64,000 nucleotides of DNA, from positions 80,543,141 through 80,607,140 of the forward strand of contig NC_079487.1 in the NCBI RefSeq assembly GCF_020520425.1. Direction: 5' to 3'. How positions within the stretch are numbered: position 1 is the stretch's first letter; the number at the start of each line of letters is the position of its first letter. Of this stretch, positions 36,420 to 53,796 are shown piece by piece. The notes beneath the pieces were generated by a model. That model was given only the letters and a program-made list of their open reading frames with translations, ran no database searches and was not told the DNA's origin. Position numbers and translations under genes: made by a program. Origin of the DNA: Spinacia oleracea. Lineage: Eukaryota > Streptophyta > Magnoliopsida > Caryophyllales > Amaranthaceae.

Positions 36420-37720
36420 TGCAAGAATAGTTTCACACCTATTGGTTGCAAGTTTGTTTTAAAGGATAAAAACCATCAAACATTGAATTGTGTTCACACA
36501 CAAAGCTAGATTAGTTGCTAAAAGTTACAAGCAAATTCACGGTGTGGATTGTGTTGAAACCTCATGCATAATCGTAATGCTCAAGTCTATAATTCAAGCA
36601 ATGATTGCATATTGGTACATATAGCAATTGGATGACAAAACGTATTCCTCAATCAAATGTTGGAAGAAACTATGTACATGGTATGTCATAGGATTTGTGG
36701 ATCCAAATAAATGCTTGAAAAGGAAAGCTAGCTTATAAAATCTAAGTACAGATTTAAGCAAGCAATTGGGAATTGGAACTGTATTTTAAGTGAAGCTAAT
36801 AAGCATTTTAGTTTCATAAAATATACATGATTCTTATAGATATATAAGAAGTTTAGTGGGAGTACTTAAAACTTAATTGGTCCTATGTGTATTACACACA
36901 TATCTCTCTATTGTGAAATAACATTCAAATGTTAATGACTTAGATTTGAAATTATTCATCAATGATGGACCATGGCGAAACTTAGTACATATTGGGTATT
37001 AAGATCTATTTACAAAGATCTTATGATATTGTTTTGGATTAAATAATGGCATTTACTAAATCAAACACTAAATCAAACATCAAAGGATCTAAATAAGATT
37101 CTTAACCTATATTATATGTCAAAGAATTTAGCTGAATTTAGTATCTACTGAAACTAGATAAGCTAAAGTTACATGAATAGAATTCAATTGGGAATTATTC
37201 TGCAAAAGAATTTATCATGTATGATATAATATGAGGATCGCCAAAAACGTATCGTATGACTTTAGCCATGACGAACATATACCAATCTCTATTGATCTAA
37301 GTAAAGATCAACTAGATTGAGATCAAGAATACTTATGGTACTTGAAAAGGTACATAGGAATAGTTCTTGATTCAAGGAAATAAAGATATGCTAAATATTG
37401 ATGCTACACGCATAAACACTGGCAAAGGATCAAGCAAGACCCTTTGGAGTTAACCATTGATAAGGACGAGCTATAGAGCATCGTGTTTTGAAAATGGCAA
37501 CATGGGTTGGAGACCATGAGTTGTTGCGTGGGAAATTAAAATAATAATTTCTATGTTCTAAGATATAGTTGGAGAATCTTCCACATATCTATGAACTGCC
37601 TGGATAGGTAAATCCAAACAAAGCATCACTAGCAACCTATACAGTTGAAGTAAAAGTAATTATTGCCTAAGAAGCAATAAAAAGGGTTGTTTAAAGTTCT
37701 TCACTGAACTTGGGTAGATC
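36420..37720 (+). pseudogene. Decayed Copia reverse transcriptase/RNase H relic in family A
   Basis: Translated in shifting plus-strand frames, the stretch shows IGCKFVLKDKN near 36435, remains of the ARLVAKGYKQ-type motif near 36510, a degenerate TAFLNG/YM region near 36650, WYLKRYI near 37337 and an ATYTVEVKVI-like RNase H segment near 37640. Stops and indels occur every few dozen bases, so it cannot make a protein. It shows that family A descends from a Copia element whose pol has rotted while its ends stayed functional. Confidence 0.65.
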
Positions 37721-38870
37721 ACCTATCTGCTGGCTTGATGGTTCTTCATTGAAAAATGCGTAGAACCACTCTTGAAGCAAGAAAAACGTCTGCTAACTTG
37801 ATGGTTCTTCATTGCAAAATGAGTAAAACCACCATCGAAGTAAGAAAGACTAGATCACATAATAAACAAACTCGAAAAGATCTTATCATCATATCTCGAA
37901 GAACATTCGATGAAAAGGATATTAAGATTGGCATAGCATGATAACTAAACCTATGCAACAAGTGAGAAGCAACACTCACGTTGTAGCACTGGAAATCAAG
38001 CATAGCTTTGAATTCCATGAATTGTTTTAGAAGATGGGTTTGAGGCCCATGGTTATAAAACATTGGGGTTGAACATTTATCATATATGAAATGTATTTTC
38101 ATATTCCATTTAATCTTGGTTTAGTATTAAATGATGAGTCCCTTCAAATTTGACGATATATTCAAGATAGACTGTCAGGACCAGTCCTGTGACTAAGAAA
38201 TGTCTATCAAGTGAACTTGAATGTCAAAGGTTGAAAATGGTCCCTAGTCGGAGTTTTCTATAAAATTGGACGCATAGAAAACGTTAGACGATTAGAATGC
38301 AAGATGACTAGTAGTTCTGTTTCTTGAACTATGTGGACATGGCAATGTCATAATCATTTGCATAGATACTTACTTTGGGAAGACTAGTATCGGACAAGAC
38401 CTATGAAACTTTACTGTAAGAGATGAAAATCTGTCATAAGTAAATTTCATTAAATTATTAGACACTAAATCCTCAATACCTGAGTGATTTGAGATTACTT
38501 GTTTGAGAACTGGTTGCTTTGACGTTGACCAACCGTCGCACCGTAAAAGGAGGCTATAAAGGCAACGCTCAGGTAATCACCTATCAAACGAAGTCTAATC
38601 TCAAGATCGCAAGATTGGGATATTGTCCTCCCATAAATCGGGATGAGATGCTTAAAAGTTGTACAAGGCCACTCGGAGAGCTAGAAACTGTGAAATGCAT
38701 GGCCGTGCTCGGATGAATCATAGGCTATGATTATCTGTTTATTTGATCAGTTGAACTCTGAAACCGAGAAACACCTCTGGACATAATAAGGATGACAACT
38801 CTTACCTTATGTTCAAGAGCAAGCATCGAGCGACAAAGGAATTAGGAAATGCACACTTGTCCCTAAGGAC

Positions 38871-38881
38871 AAGTGGGAGAC
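38871..38881 (+). other. Polypurine tract of family A
   Basis: AAGTGGGAGAC immediately before the 3' LTR at 38882, the usual plus-strand priming site. Confidence 0.75.
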
Positions 38882-40238
38882 TGAAGGAAATAATGCCCTT
38901 GGTCCAAGTATGCATTCTATGTTAAGTCTAATAAATGCGGTTCAGTATTAATTAACAAGTTAATAATTCAGTGAGATCAAGTGAACTGAATGCCTAGCTA
39001 GAGGCCGCTTCAGTTCAAGTGGAATTAATGATATTAATCCACAGCTTACTCTTGACTGAACCCGTAGGGTCACACAAATAGTACGTAAACGGATCAAGTA
39101 TTTAATGGCATTAGATACTCCATCTATGGATATTCGGAATCGACGGATCTTGGTTTCAGTGGGAGCTGAGATCGTCACAGGCAAGAAATGAATACTCCGG
39201 AAACGATGATATTGCCGGAAACGGAAATATGGATTGTATCGGAAATATAAATATTATCCAAGTCGTAGATGTTGCCGGAAACGGAAACATGGTACGTATC
39301 GGAAAATATTATCGGAAATGGAAATATTGCCAGAATCGGAAATATTGCCGGAAACGGAAATATTGTCAGAATCGGAAATATTATCGGAATCGGAAAATAA
39401 TTCCGGAAACGGAAATATTAAATATTTGTTCGAAACGGAAATTGATTCCGGAATCGGAAATATTAAATATTGTTCGTATCGGAAATGAATTCCGGAACCG
39501 GGAATTTAATCGGAAGCGTATCGTACGAATTAGCATCGGACGAGGCCTGCCGGACGAAGGCCCAGCACGAAGTCGGGCCATCGCCCAGCAAGCCAAACGC
39601 GCGCCCAGCCAAGGCAGCGCCCAGGCCCACCGCGCGCCTAAGGCCATGGGCCTCGCTGCGTGGGCTGCTGCTCGCACGCACGCATGGGCGGCCCTCGTGG
39701 CTGCCGTGTGTGTGTGTGAGTTTGTGTTCATGCACGATTCCTAAAACTATTAGAATTAGTATATGATTAAATTCCTATTCCTAAAAGGATAAATTAATTA
39801 ATTAGAGTTCTTATAGGATTCTAAGTTTAATTAATTCGTATCCTACTAGGATTCCAATTCCCTTTCCATAACTCTATAAATACGTGCCTAGGGTCACATA
39901 TTTTCAGAAATTAATTCAAGTATTCAAAGTGAGTTTTTGAGAGAAAATTCAGACACATTTCTTACCTAAGAGTGCCGAAAATCTTTAGTACCTTAAGGGC
40001 AATTCTAGTTGGTTAATCTTAAGGCGGATCCGGACGTGCTGTGGACTATCTACGGAGGGACGACACTTGGAGTCCTAAAGACTTGTTCTTGTTCGGTTCG
40101 GGCGCAGCTAGGGAAGGCACGCAACAAAGAGTATGCATCTAAACTATGTTATATGATTATGTGTAAATAATATGTATTCCTGGCTAAATGGTTTTTTCCG
40201 CATGATTTATGAATTGTCATATGTATCATAACCTAACA
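38882..40238 (+). repeat. Family A 3' LTR
   Basis: 1357 bp, nearly identical to 30050-31422. It lacks 16 bp in the GC-rich block (near 39631) and has a handful of base changes (for example near 39234, 39537, 39967, 39994, 40149). Confidence 0.93.
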
Positions 40239-41443
40239 ACACAAACTTTCTTACCATCAGCTACTGTAATGGTTTTTGTGCCTTTGCTAACAGCAGTGTG
40301 AGAAAGAAATAAATCTAGGTTTGAACATATGTGGTCAGTGGCTCCACTATCAATAATCCACTTTGAATTAAAAGAAGTAATCAAACAAGTACCTGCTGCC
40401 ATGTTTACTCTGGAATCAGATGGCTTGTCTGGATTATTAATCAAACTCAAAAATTGCTGGTATTGTTCTTCTGAAATGTGAGTGACATTTTCATCTTGTT
40501 CCATCTCATCACTACTCTGCATTACTCCAGCAAACTTTTTGTTCTTGATATGAGGTGGATAGCCATGAAGCTTCCAGCACTTATCAACCGTGTGTCCAGT
40601 CATGTCGCAATGACTACAGTTGTAAGAGTTTCTCTTGTTTGACACTGCAAATTTGTGATTACCAGGACCTTGCAGGACTCTTGGTTGAAAACCCTTGTAA
40701 CTACCTTGAGGATTCCTTCTGTCATCATTGTTCATAGCAGAAAAGACCATAGGCTTAGTTTCTTGATCTTCTGACATTTTCTGTTGCCTTTCATCTTGCA
40801 CAAGTAGCCTATATGCTGTTGTAATGTTTGGTAGAGGATTCATCATTAGAATATTGGTTCTCACTTGTGAGTGCTTCTTATGCAGTTTCATCAAAAACTG
40901 AACTAATCTCTCTTCTTCTTTATCTTGCAAGAACTTTTGACTGACATTGCATGAACAACCAGAACAAGTGCATGCTGGAATTGCCTTTGCACTGCTCAAT
41001 TCATCCCAAATCATCTTAATCTTGGTAAAAAATTCAGTAATACTGCTATTACCTTGGGAAACTTCACTCAAGTTTTGCTGTAACCCATAGAATTGTGGCC
41101 CTGAAGTTATTGAAAATCGTTCCTCCAGATCCTTCCAAATTTCATTTGCAGTAGACAAAAACACTACACTCTTAGCTAGTGTTGGGCTTAAAGACCTTAA
41201 CAGATATGATACAACCATGCTATTGCATCTTTCCCAGGCTTGGTAATCAGCATGACCAACTGAAGGCCTAGGCAAGCTACCATCAATGAAACCAACCTTA
41301 TTCTTGATTGCAAATGCCACCTGAATACCTCTTTTCCATTCTGCATAACCTTCTCCATCAAATTTGTCTGAAACAATGGCTGCATATGGATTCTCAGAAG
41401 AATGTATATAGTAAACACTATTAGGATCTTGTACTGCTGTCAT
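40239..41443 (-). pseudogene. Copia gag and protease, cut by family A
   Basis: Open frame of 401 codons from the ATG at 41443 to the insertion at 40239. Gag begins MTAVQDPNSVYYIHSS, with an EWKRGIQVAFAIKNK region (retrotransposon gag N-terminal domain), a CSHCDMTGHTVDKC zinc knuckle at about residues 275-288, and the protease motif WIIDSGATDHI near the end. The frame is undamaged up to the insertion and in phase with the integrase part beyond it. As it stands the polyprotein is interrupted. Confidence 0.93.
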
Positions 41444-41594
41444 CTTTGATCAGCAATTCAAAAAAAAACAAGAACTAATCACAGAAAATCTCAAGTTCAC
41501 TTGAACTTGGTTAACAATCTACTGATTTCAGTAGTTTTAAGAATTTGCGGATTTTAAAGAAAAATGGCAGAATCAATGGCCTGCTCTGATACCA

Positions 41595-41992
41595 TGAAGA
41601 AGTTCTTAATCAGAACTTCGAATTTAGAAAAAGAGAGAGAGAGTTTTATTGAGAGAATTAACTCTTATTACAAGCTACAAAAGCTATCAATCAGCTTTGC
41701 TTTTATACTAGACGTATAGCATACATGAGGCTTTGATCAGAATGATCAAAGTTAGTTATAACTAACTACTGCTTGTAACAAACTACTTAGTACATATCAG
41801 CAATCCATGTACAATGATTACATGTCAGCAATCTGTGTGCTTCGATCTTCAAGATAGAGCAGTTGAGTCACCAAAGCAGCAAGCAATGCACTGCTGTGTT
41901 TGTTGCTATGTTTGTTGTGTTTGTTGATGCTCAATGCAGCTGCATCATGTGTTAGTGTATCCATGATTGCATCTGCATCATGTTCTCCAATA
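41595..41992 (-). repeat. Copia 5' LTR
   Basis: 398 bp, adjoining the tRNA-Met primer site at about 41580-41594. It contains an A/G microsatellite (GAGAGAGAGAG) near 41634. Confidence 0.93.
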
Positions 41993-41997
41993 TGATG

Positions 41998-42719
41998 AGC
42001 CTCCACTTTTCATAATTTGATCGACTTATGTTTCAGCCTTTGAGGCGAATTGCTTTTGGACAAATAGAAGTATAAGTTAAGCACCAAAACTCAATCACCG
42101 GGATTTCTGAAAGTTCACTTTTTGAATTTTATGTTGACTTTTTTTTACACCATAAATTTACTGAAACTTAACTTCCCTTAGTTTGCCGCGAATCCTGGCA
42201 ATTTGATCACCTCTAATTAAACTCAACAAAGGATAGATTTATAACATTAATACTCGGTATAATTTTATATTTACATCAAAACAAATTTTAGTAAAAGAAA
42301 AATCTGACCCACCGGCTCAGAAATTATGACGCTGAAAATTTAATTTGTCTAACCAAATGTTTTAAGACCGTTTTGACAGGAGATTAACTTTTTATATCAA
42401 ATCATATTATAAAGTTTATTGCAATTTATTTTTTATAATTCTTTATATTTATGCTAAAATAATTATTAAAACTGGCTATATTTATTGAGCTACGCTCTTT
42501 TAAATTTCTATAAAATAATGTTGATTGGTCAGTACATGACATTTCCTTTGCAAAACAACTACAATAACATCAGGTATTTAATTCATGCATGACCCCTTCA
42601 AGAAAATAGAAAATGCATCCCGTAAGAAAAATGAAAATACATGGGCCAACAAGGTTACAAGGCAATGGTTCGTACCAATCGTTCTTAGCTGCTTAACTCA
42701 GTACACACTCTATGCCTTT
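41998..42719. other. No gene seen
   Basis: Continuation of the genomic sequence into which the Copia inserted. AT-rich, no frame or repeat with defined ends. The hAT duplication ATGCCTTT lies at 42712-42719. Confidence 0.4.
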
Positions 42720-43611
42720 CAGGGGCGGACCCAGAAATTTATAAATGGGGGTCTAATTTTTTGCTTTCTAATTTCTCATATGTGCTCTTTTAGGGTGTTA
42801 AAGTTAAGAGGTAAGTAGACGAAATATTAAAAACGTTATAATAAAATACGTGGAGGATTTATGATCTTTAATTTTGATTTTTCATAACAATAAAACTCAA
42901 CACTTAGTTCAAATTACAACAATAATTTGGGCAATTTCAATTTAAAATGAAAAAAACGAGTTTATCATAATTTGAAAGAGATTCACTTTATTACAATAAT
43001 TTTCACTGAACAAATAACACACAAAAACATTAATAAGAAAAAGGAACATCATTCTTAACGCTTATGGGGCATTATGCTATTATATACGAATGAATTAATT
43101 AAGCTTCTAAGTCTAAGAAACATGGAACTATAAGTCTATAAAAGTGGAGTATAAAAATACATTATTAGAAGTATATGTTATGAAAATTGCAAAACTTTTT
43201 TGAAGAAAAAATAACAATACTATTTTTTTTTAAAGAAAAATCATGAATCATTATAGGAAAAAATAAAATTAAAAAGGGATGACGGAAAAACGACTTGTAA
43301 AAGGAAAAGGAGAAAAAGTAAACATGAAGAATTTAGATGATCAACTAAGGATAAGTAAAAGACAAAAAGAAGGGGGATAAAAAATCAAATTTAGCCTCCC
43401 AATAAGAGGAATCAAACCCTGGTTCCATGTGTAGCATAGTATTCAAGCAACCATTATGCTACAAGTATATTTCATTGTCATTAATGTAAGTTAATCACAC
43501 ATAACTTAAATATTTTAGTACAATTAATTATCCTATATCAATTTTATAGTTTTTTTCAAAAATAATGGAGGTCCCTTTGGACCCCTCGGGGTCTATATAG
43601 GTCCGCCCCTG
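42720..43611. mobile_element. Non-autonomous hAT element
   Basis: 892 bp with inverted ends CAGGGGCGGACCCAG and complementary GGTCCGCCCCTG and a perfect 8-bp duplication ATGCCTTT (42712-42719 and 43612-43619). The interior holds no transposase. It contains a tRNA-like phrase, CAAACCCTGGTTCC, near 43415. Confidence 0.93.
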
Positions 43612-43619
43612 ATGCCTTT

Positions 43620-44522
43620 GTTGTCGCCCCATAGCTAAAATTCACTTTATTATAAAAAATAAAAAAAAAAAGGTGTAAAATATGCACATGAGTTCATAAA
43701 AGTGATCTCGTGAGAAGAGATATAGAGAGAGAGAAAGTGTGAAAACTATCCATTTAATATATGGAACAATCTCAAAGAACATCCAAAAAGGAATATGAGG
43801 TAAACAAAATGGGATTGAGAGAGTGTTAAAATCGAGAGCTTGTGTACGATAGCAGTCATAGGTTCAAATCCCCTTCCCTGTAATTTTTATTGTACTCGTG
43901 ACTCGCTCAAACAAAGAAAACATGGAAGTGGTTAGTTGTTGTTGGCGTAAGTTTAACCAACTTCTTAAAAATAAGTGCAAGTTGATGTTATGTTTCCGGT
44001 CAATTTGGAGAAGCATGTTGACTGATACTTTTGTATGACCTACCAAAGCCAAAACTGTGTTGCTCATTGACTATAAGAAATCGGCTTCTAGAAACTATAG
44101 ATTCCATTTACATCTTTCAAAAAAGAAATTCATACACCAATTGATTGATTTTGACACGACTTCTTGTAAGTAGAACACATAAAATTGTGTTATCATTGTG
44201 CCTGATTGCCTGAATCAACTTTTAATGTGCCAAATCATTTTCCAATGTAATTCAAGTCAAAATCGGAACTGTAATTCAGGTCCAGTTCAGGTTTCAGAGA
44301 ATTCACTACCAGCCTCGGGCTAGTAAAAGTAATAAGTTTTAGCAAACAAAGCTCCAAATAATCTACAAAACACACCAAAGATCTAAAAATAGGAAGGTAT
44401 ACATTCATCTGTTTTTAGCTATTCAGTTTGCTATGAACTAACATGATTTTCTGTTCTCTGTCAGTCGTTCAATGGAAAAATCAATACCACTAGATAGAAA
44501 AAATACATAGACATGGTGAAGA
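43620..44522. other. RPT6 3' flank, no gene seen
   Basis: Should include the RPT6 3' UTR and polyadenylation site. A phrase GGTTCAAATCCCC near 43860 resembles a polymerase III B box, but no A box or poly(A) tail accompanies it. Confidence 0.35.
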
Positions 44523-51035
<6,513 letters not shown>

Positions 51036-51280
51036 TGTTTTTCCTTTTTTTGAGTTTACAATGCGCCGATGTGCTAAGAGGAGAGAGAAAACGAGAAAAT
51101 TAAAATAGGGAAGTGGCTTGCCGAGGGGGAAAAGAAAAGGGGAAACCGAAGTGCCTAAAGAATTTCTAACGACTAATGAGATTTTGAAGTATGACTATAT
51201 ATTTATATTAACGGATTTTTCATTAAATGTCCCTAGTTATAATAAAATGAATCGAATGTACCAAATATTTTAAAATAAAG
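51036..51280. promoter_or_regulatory. RPT6: RPT6 promoter and 5' UTR region
   Basis: Purine-rich on the plus strand (pyrimidine-rich leader for the gene), about 245 bp long before the next element begins. No clear TATA box. Confidence 0.4.
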
Positions 51281-52986
51281 TAAGGTTTTGTTTAATTTAC
51301 CTTATTTCTCCTGATCTGATATGGTTTGATCTGATCTGATCTGATCTGATCTGATCTGTTCTGAACTTATTTTTTCTGATCTTATCTGTTCTGATCTGAA
51401 CTTATTTTTTCTGATCTGATCTGGTCTGGTCTGGTCTGATCTGATCTGATCTGGTCTGAAATTAAAATCATTAAGTCCAAATCAGAAACGATATGATCAG
51501 GTCATGTCCATATCAGATCAGAACTGATTTTTATAGATAAGAACCATTATATATCTAGACCAGAACTTATAGGATCAGATAATATCCAGATCATAACCGA
51601 TCTGTACAGATCATGTCCAGATCATGTTCAAATCTTCAAAGATTTTGTCTACATCAGAACCGATCCTTACAAAACCAATATGTTCAGATCAAAACCGATT
51701 TGTACAAATCATGTCCAGATCAGAATCGATATGTCCATATTATAACTGGTCTAGATATCGACTCTGTAGAGATTATGTTCAGATCATGACTAGATCAGAA
51801 GTGATCTATACAGATCATGTCCAGATCAGAACTGATTTGTACAGATCATGTTTAGAGAAGAACTGATCTGTACAGATCATGTCTAGAGAAGAACTGATCT
51901 GTACAGATCATGTCCAAATCAAAACTGAACTGTACAGATCATGTATAGATCATGTCCAGATCAGAGCTGATCATGTCCAAATCAGAACTGATCTGTACAA
52001 ATCATGTCCAGATCAGAACCGATCTGTACAGATCATATCTAGATCAGAACTTATATGTCTAGATCATAACCGATCTATCTAGATCATGTCTAGGGATGGC
52101 AACGGGTAGGATCTGGACCGGATCCTCTAGGATCCGGATCCAGATCCATTTTTTAGGCAAGGATCCAGACCCTACCCGGATCCGCTGGGTAATGAAATTG
52201 AGGATCCAGATCTAGATCCGACGGATCCTACGGATCCGTCCAAAACGGATCCTAACTTATTTTTTCATCAAACAACCTTAATTTTCATTTTAACCTTAAA
52301 CCATAATTTAATTAAACTTCAATAACAACACTTGTCCATACAAGCATTCACTAAAATCAAATTTAACAAATCCAACATAAATAATATTAAAAGTTCAACA
52401 AACTTCAATAATGCTACAATTCTTAAGTCTTTATTTCTATATTTTAATTTTAATTTTATAAAAACGGGTAAACGGATCCGGGTAATGACTTAGGACCCGA
52501 TCCAAATCCGTTTTTAAAACCAATGATCCAGATCCTAGCCGGATCCGTCGGGTCCAAAAATTGAGGATCCAGATCCGTTGAAAACGGATCTGGATCCACG
52601 GATCCGGGTCGGGTCCATTACCCACTGCCATCCCTAATCATGTCTAGGTCTATCTAATATAAGGAATAGTTAAATCATGAGCAAAGTCAAATAAATAATA
52701 ACAATATTATAAATTTGTGTAACATTTATCTTACGCGTAAGTCGCTTATATTAATAAATGTAGATTTTTGTTTAAAATTAGTTACGAAGAATCAGATCAG
52801 ATCAGACCAGATCAGATCAGATCAGACCAGATCAGATCAGATCAGATCAGACCAGATCAGATCAGATTAGATTAGATTAGATCAGGAAAAATAAGTTCAG
52901 ATCAGATCAGAAAAAAATAAGTTCAGATCAGATCAGATCAGACCAGATCAGATCAGGAGAAATAAGGTGAACTAAATAGGGCCTTA
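51281..52986. mobile_element. Element with inverted ends and CTGAT pentamer arrays
   Basis: Both ends start TAAGG and share ACCTTATTTCTCCTGATCTG on opposite strands (left 51299-51320, right near 52950-52968). Inside each end are arrays of the pentamer CTGAT/ATCAG with interspersed CTGGT. The centre (about 51600-52080) is an array of roughly 30-bp units built on AGATCATGTCCAGATCAGAA. No coding capacity; total 1.7 kb including a nested hAT. I cannot assign a superfamily or a target duplication. Confidence 0.65.
52091..52636. mobile_element. Non-autonomous hAT element nested in the CTGAT element
   Basis: 546 bp with inverted ends TAGGGATGGCA on both sides and a perfect 8-bp duplication ATCATGTC (52083-52090 and 52637-52644). 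Internal sequence is rich in GGATCC-type words. The duplicated target is part of the host's own repeat unit. Confidence 0.92.
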
Positions 52987-53049
52987 TTAGATTCGTCTCA
53001 ATAAATAATTTTTAGGAAAATTTGATTTTTATAATTTTATCTTTGACCG

Positions 53050-53400
53050 GTTTTCTTTTTACCCCACATATGAGTTGTTTTTCAATAATCCAATCTTTTG
53101 TACCTATTCTCTTTTAATGGTCCTAACAGGTAACCAACCTGCTGTAGCAGGTTACCTTGACACGTGTCACTCTCTTATTGTCTAATTTTTTAAAAGTTTT
53201 TTTTCCTTTCCTCCTTTTCTTTCCTTCAAGCCGACAGACCTAGTGAGCAATAACGTTTCGTGAGTGAGCTTGTGCGGGTGAATGAGTAATTAACCGGTTC
53301 TTCAGGTGGACGGTCATAAGGGGCCATTAAAAGAGAATACGTCCAAACGGTTGGATTATTAAAAAAATATGTCTTTTGGTCATGACCTTCGCCTTAATGA
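53050..53400. mobile_element. MITE-like inverted-repeat element
   Basis: Left arm (AATAATCCAATC, then ATTCTCTTTTAATGG) and right arm (CCATTAAAAGAGAATACGTC, then TTGGATTATT) are imperfect inverted repeats of about 60 bp. A short perfect hairpin AACCTGC/GCAGGTT lies near 53138-53155. Exact ends and target duplication are unclear. Confidence 0.5.
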
Positions 53401-53559
53401 CCCTATGATGATCCACCATTGCATTTGCGTTGTTGGGGGGTAGATTTTTAATAACCAGGTGTGTAGAGATAACTTGCGGGAGAAGTTATCTAGCATGGGA
53501 ATTTATTTGAGCGATGTTTTCTTCTGCATTCTAAACTCTATTATTTTCAGTTAGACTAT

Positions 53560-53794
53560 ACTATTAAAACTAATTAGTTAATGGATTTTAACGGATTTGG
53601 TTTTGAGCCGTTATGGTTCCAATTTGTATGGAGGCTATTAACTATTATTAAATGTTTTGAATGTTAGTTATATTTCCGCTGCGTAATTCTGGTACTAGCC
53701 TTAACCGTTATCACGGTGGCGGTAATACTTTAGTAATTCCTTTATTTTAAGTTGGAAAATGGTTTTTAAAGGCAATGAATTATTAGGGTGTTAC
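53560..53794 (+). repeat. Possible Gypsy LTR end
   Basis: The sequence ends ATTAGGGTGTTACA, like the 3' end of Gypsy LTRs that close in GTTACA. Only this end is visible; no partner found. Confidence 0.25.
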
Positions 53795-53796
53795 AT

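Larger units (their letters stand above)
30050..40238 (+). mobile_element. Family A: 10.2-kb non-autonomous Copia-related LTR element
   Basis: Bounded by LTRs 30050-31422 and 38882-40238 (TG...CA) and a 5-bp duplication ACACA (30045-30049 and 40239-40243), inserted in the Copia polyprotein gene. A primer site (TGGTATCACGAGCC, 31424) and a purine tract (AAGTGGGAGA, 38871-38880) are in place. The LTRs differ by roughly six substitutions and one 16-bp indel over about 1360 bp, so it moved recently. The internal 7.5 kb has no intact gene: only scattered remains of pol in the plus direction. It resembles a large derivative that depends on enzymes of a relative. Orientation is opposite to the host Copia. 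Confidence 0.93.
26541..41992 (-). mobile_element. Ty1/Copia retrotransposon, split by a nested LTR element
   Basis: Two 398-bp LTRs (26541-26938 and 41595-41992) bound the element, with target duplication TGATG at 26536-26540 and 41993-41997. The primer site next to the right LTR reads TGGTATCAGAGCAGG on the minus strand (initiator Met tRNA). A G-run polypurine tract (TTGAGGGGGGC on minus) adjoins the left LTR. Without the 10.2-kb insertion it is about 5.3 kb, normal for Copia. Order gag, protease, integrase, reverse transcriptase, RNase H identifies Copia. The LTRs differ at about six sites by eye, so the insertion is young. Confidence 0.96.

Noticed and set aside
51300..52080. Regularly spaced repeats that could suggest a CRISPR array
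   Set aside because: Eukaryotic sequence; units are contiguous satellite copies with no unique spacers and no cas genes.
52437..52631. Minus-strand frame beginning MAVGNGPDPDP
   Set aside because: Translation of GGATCC-rich hAT interior sequence; repeat-derived.
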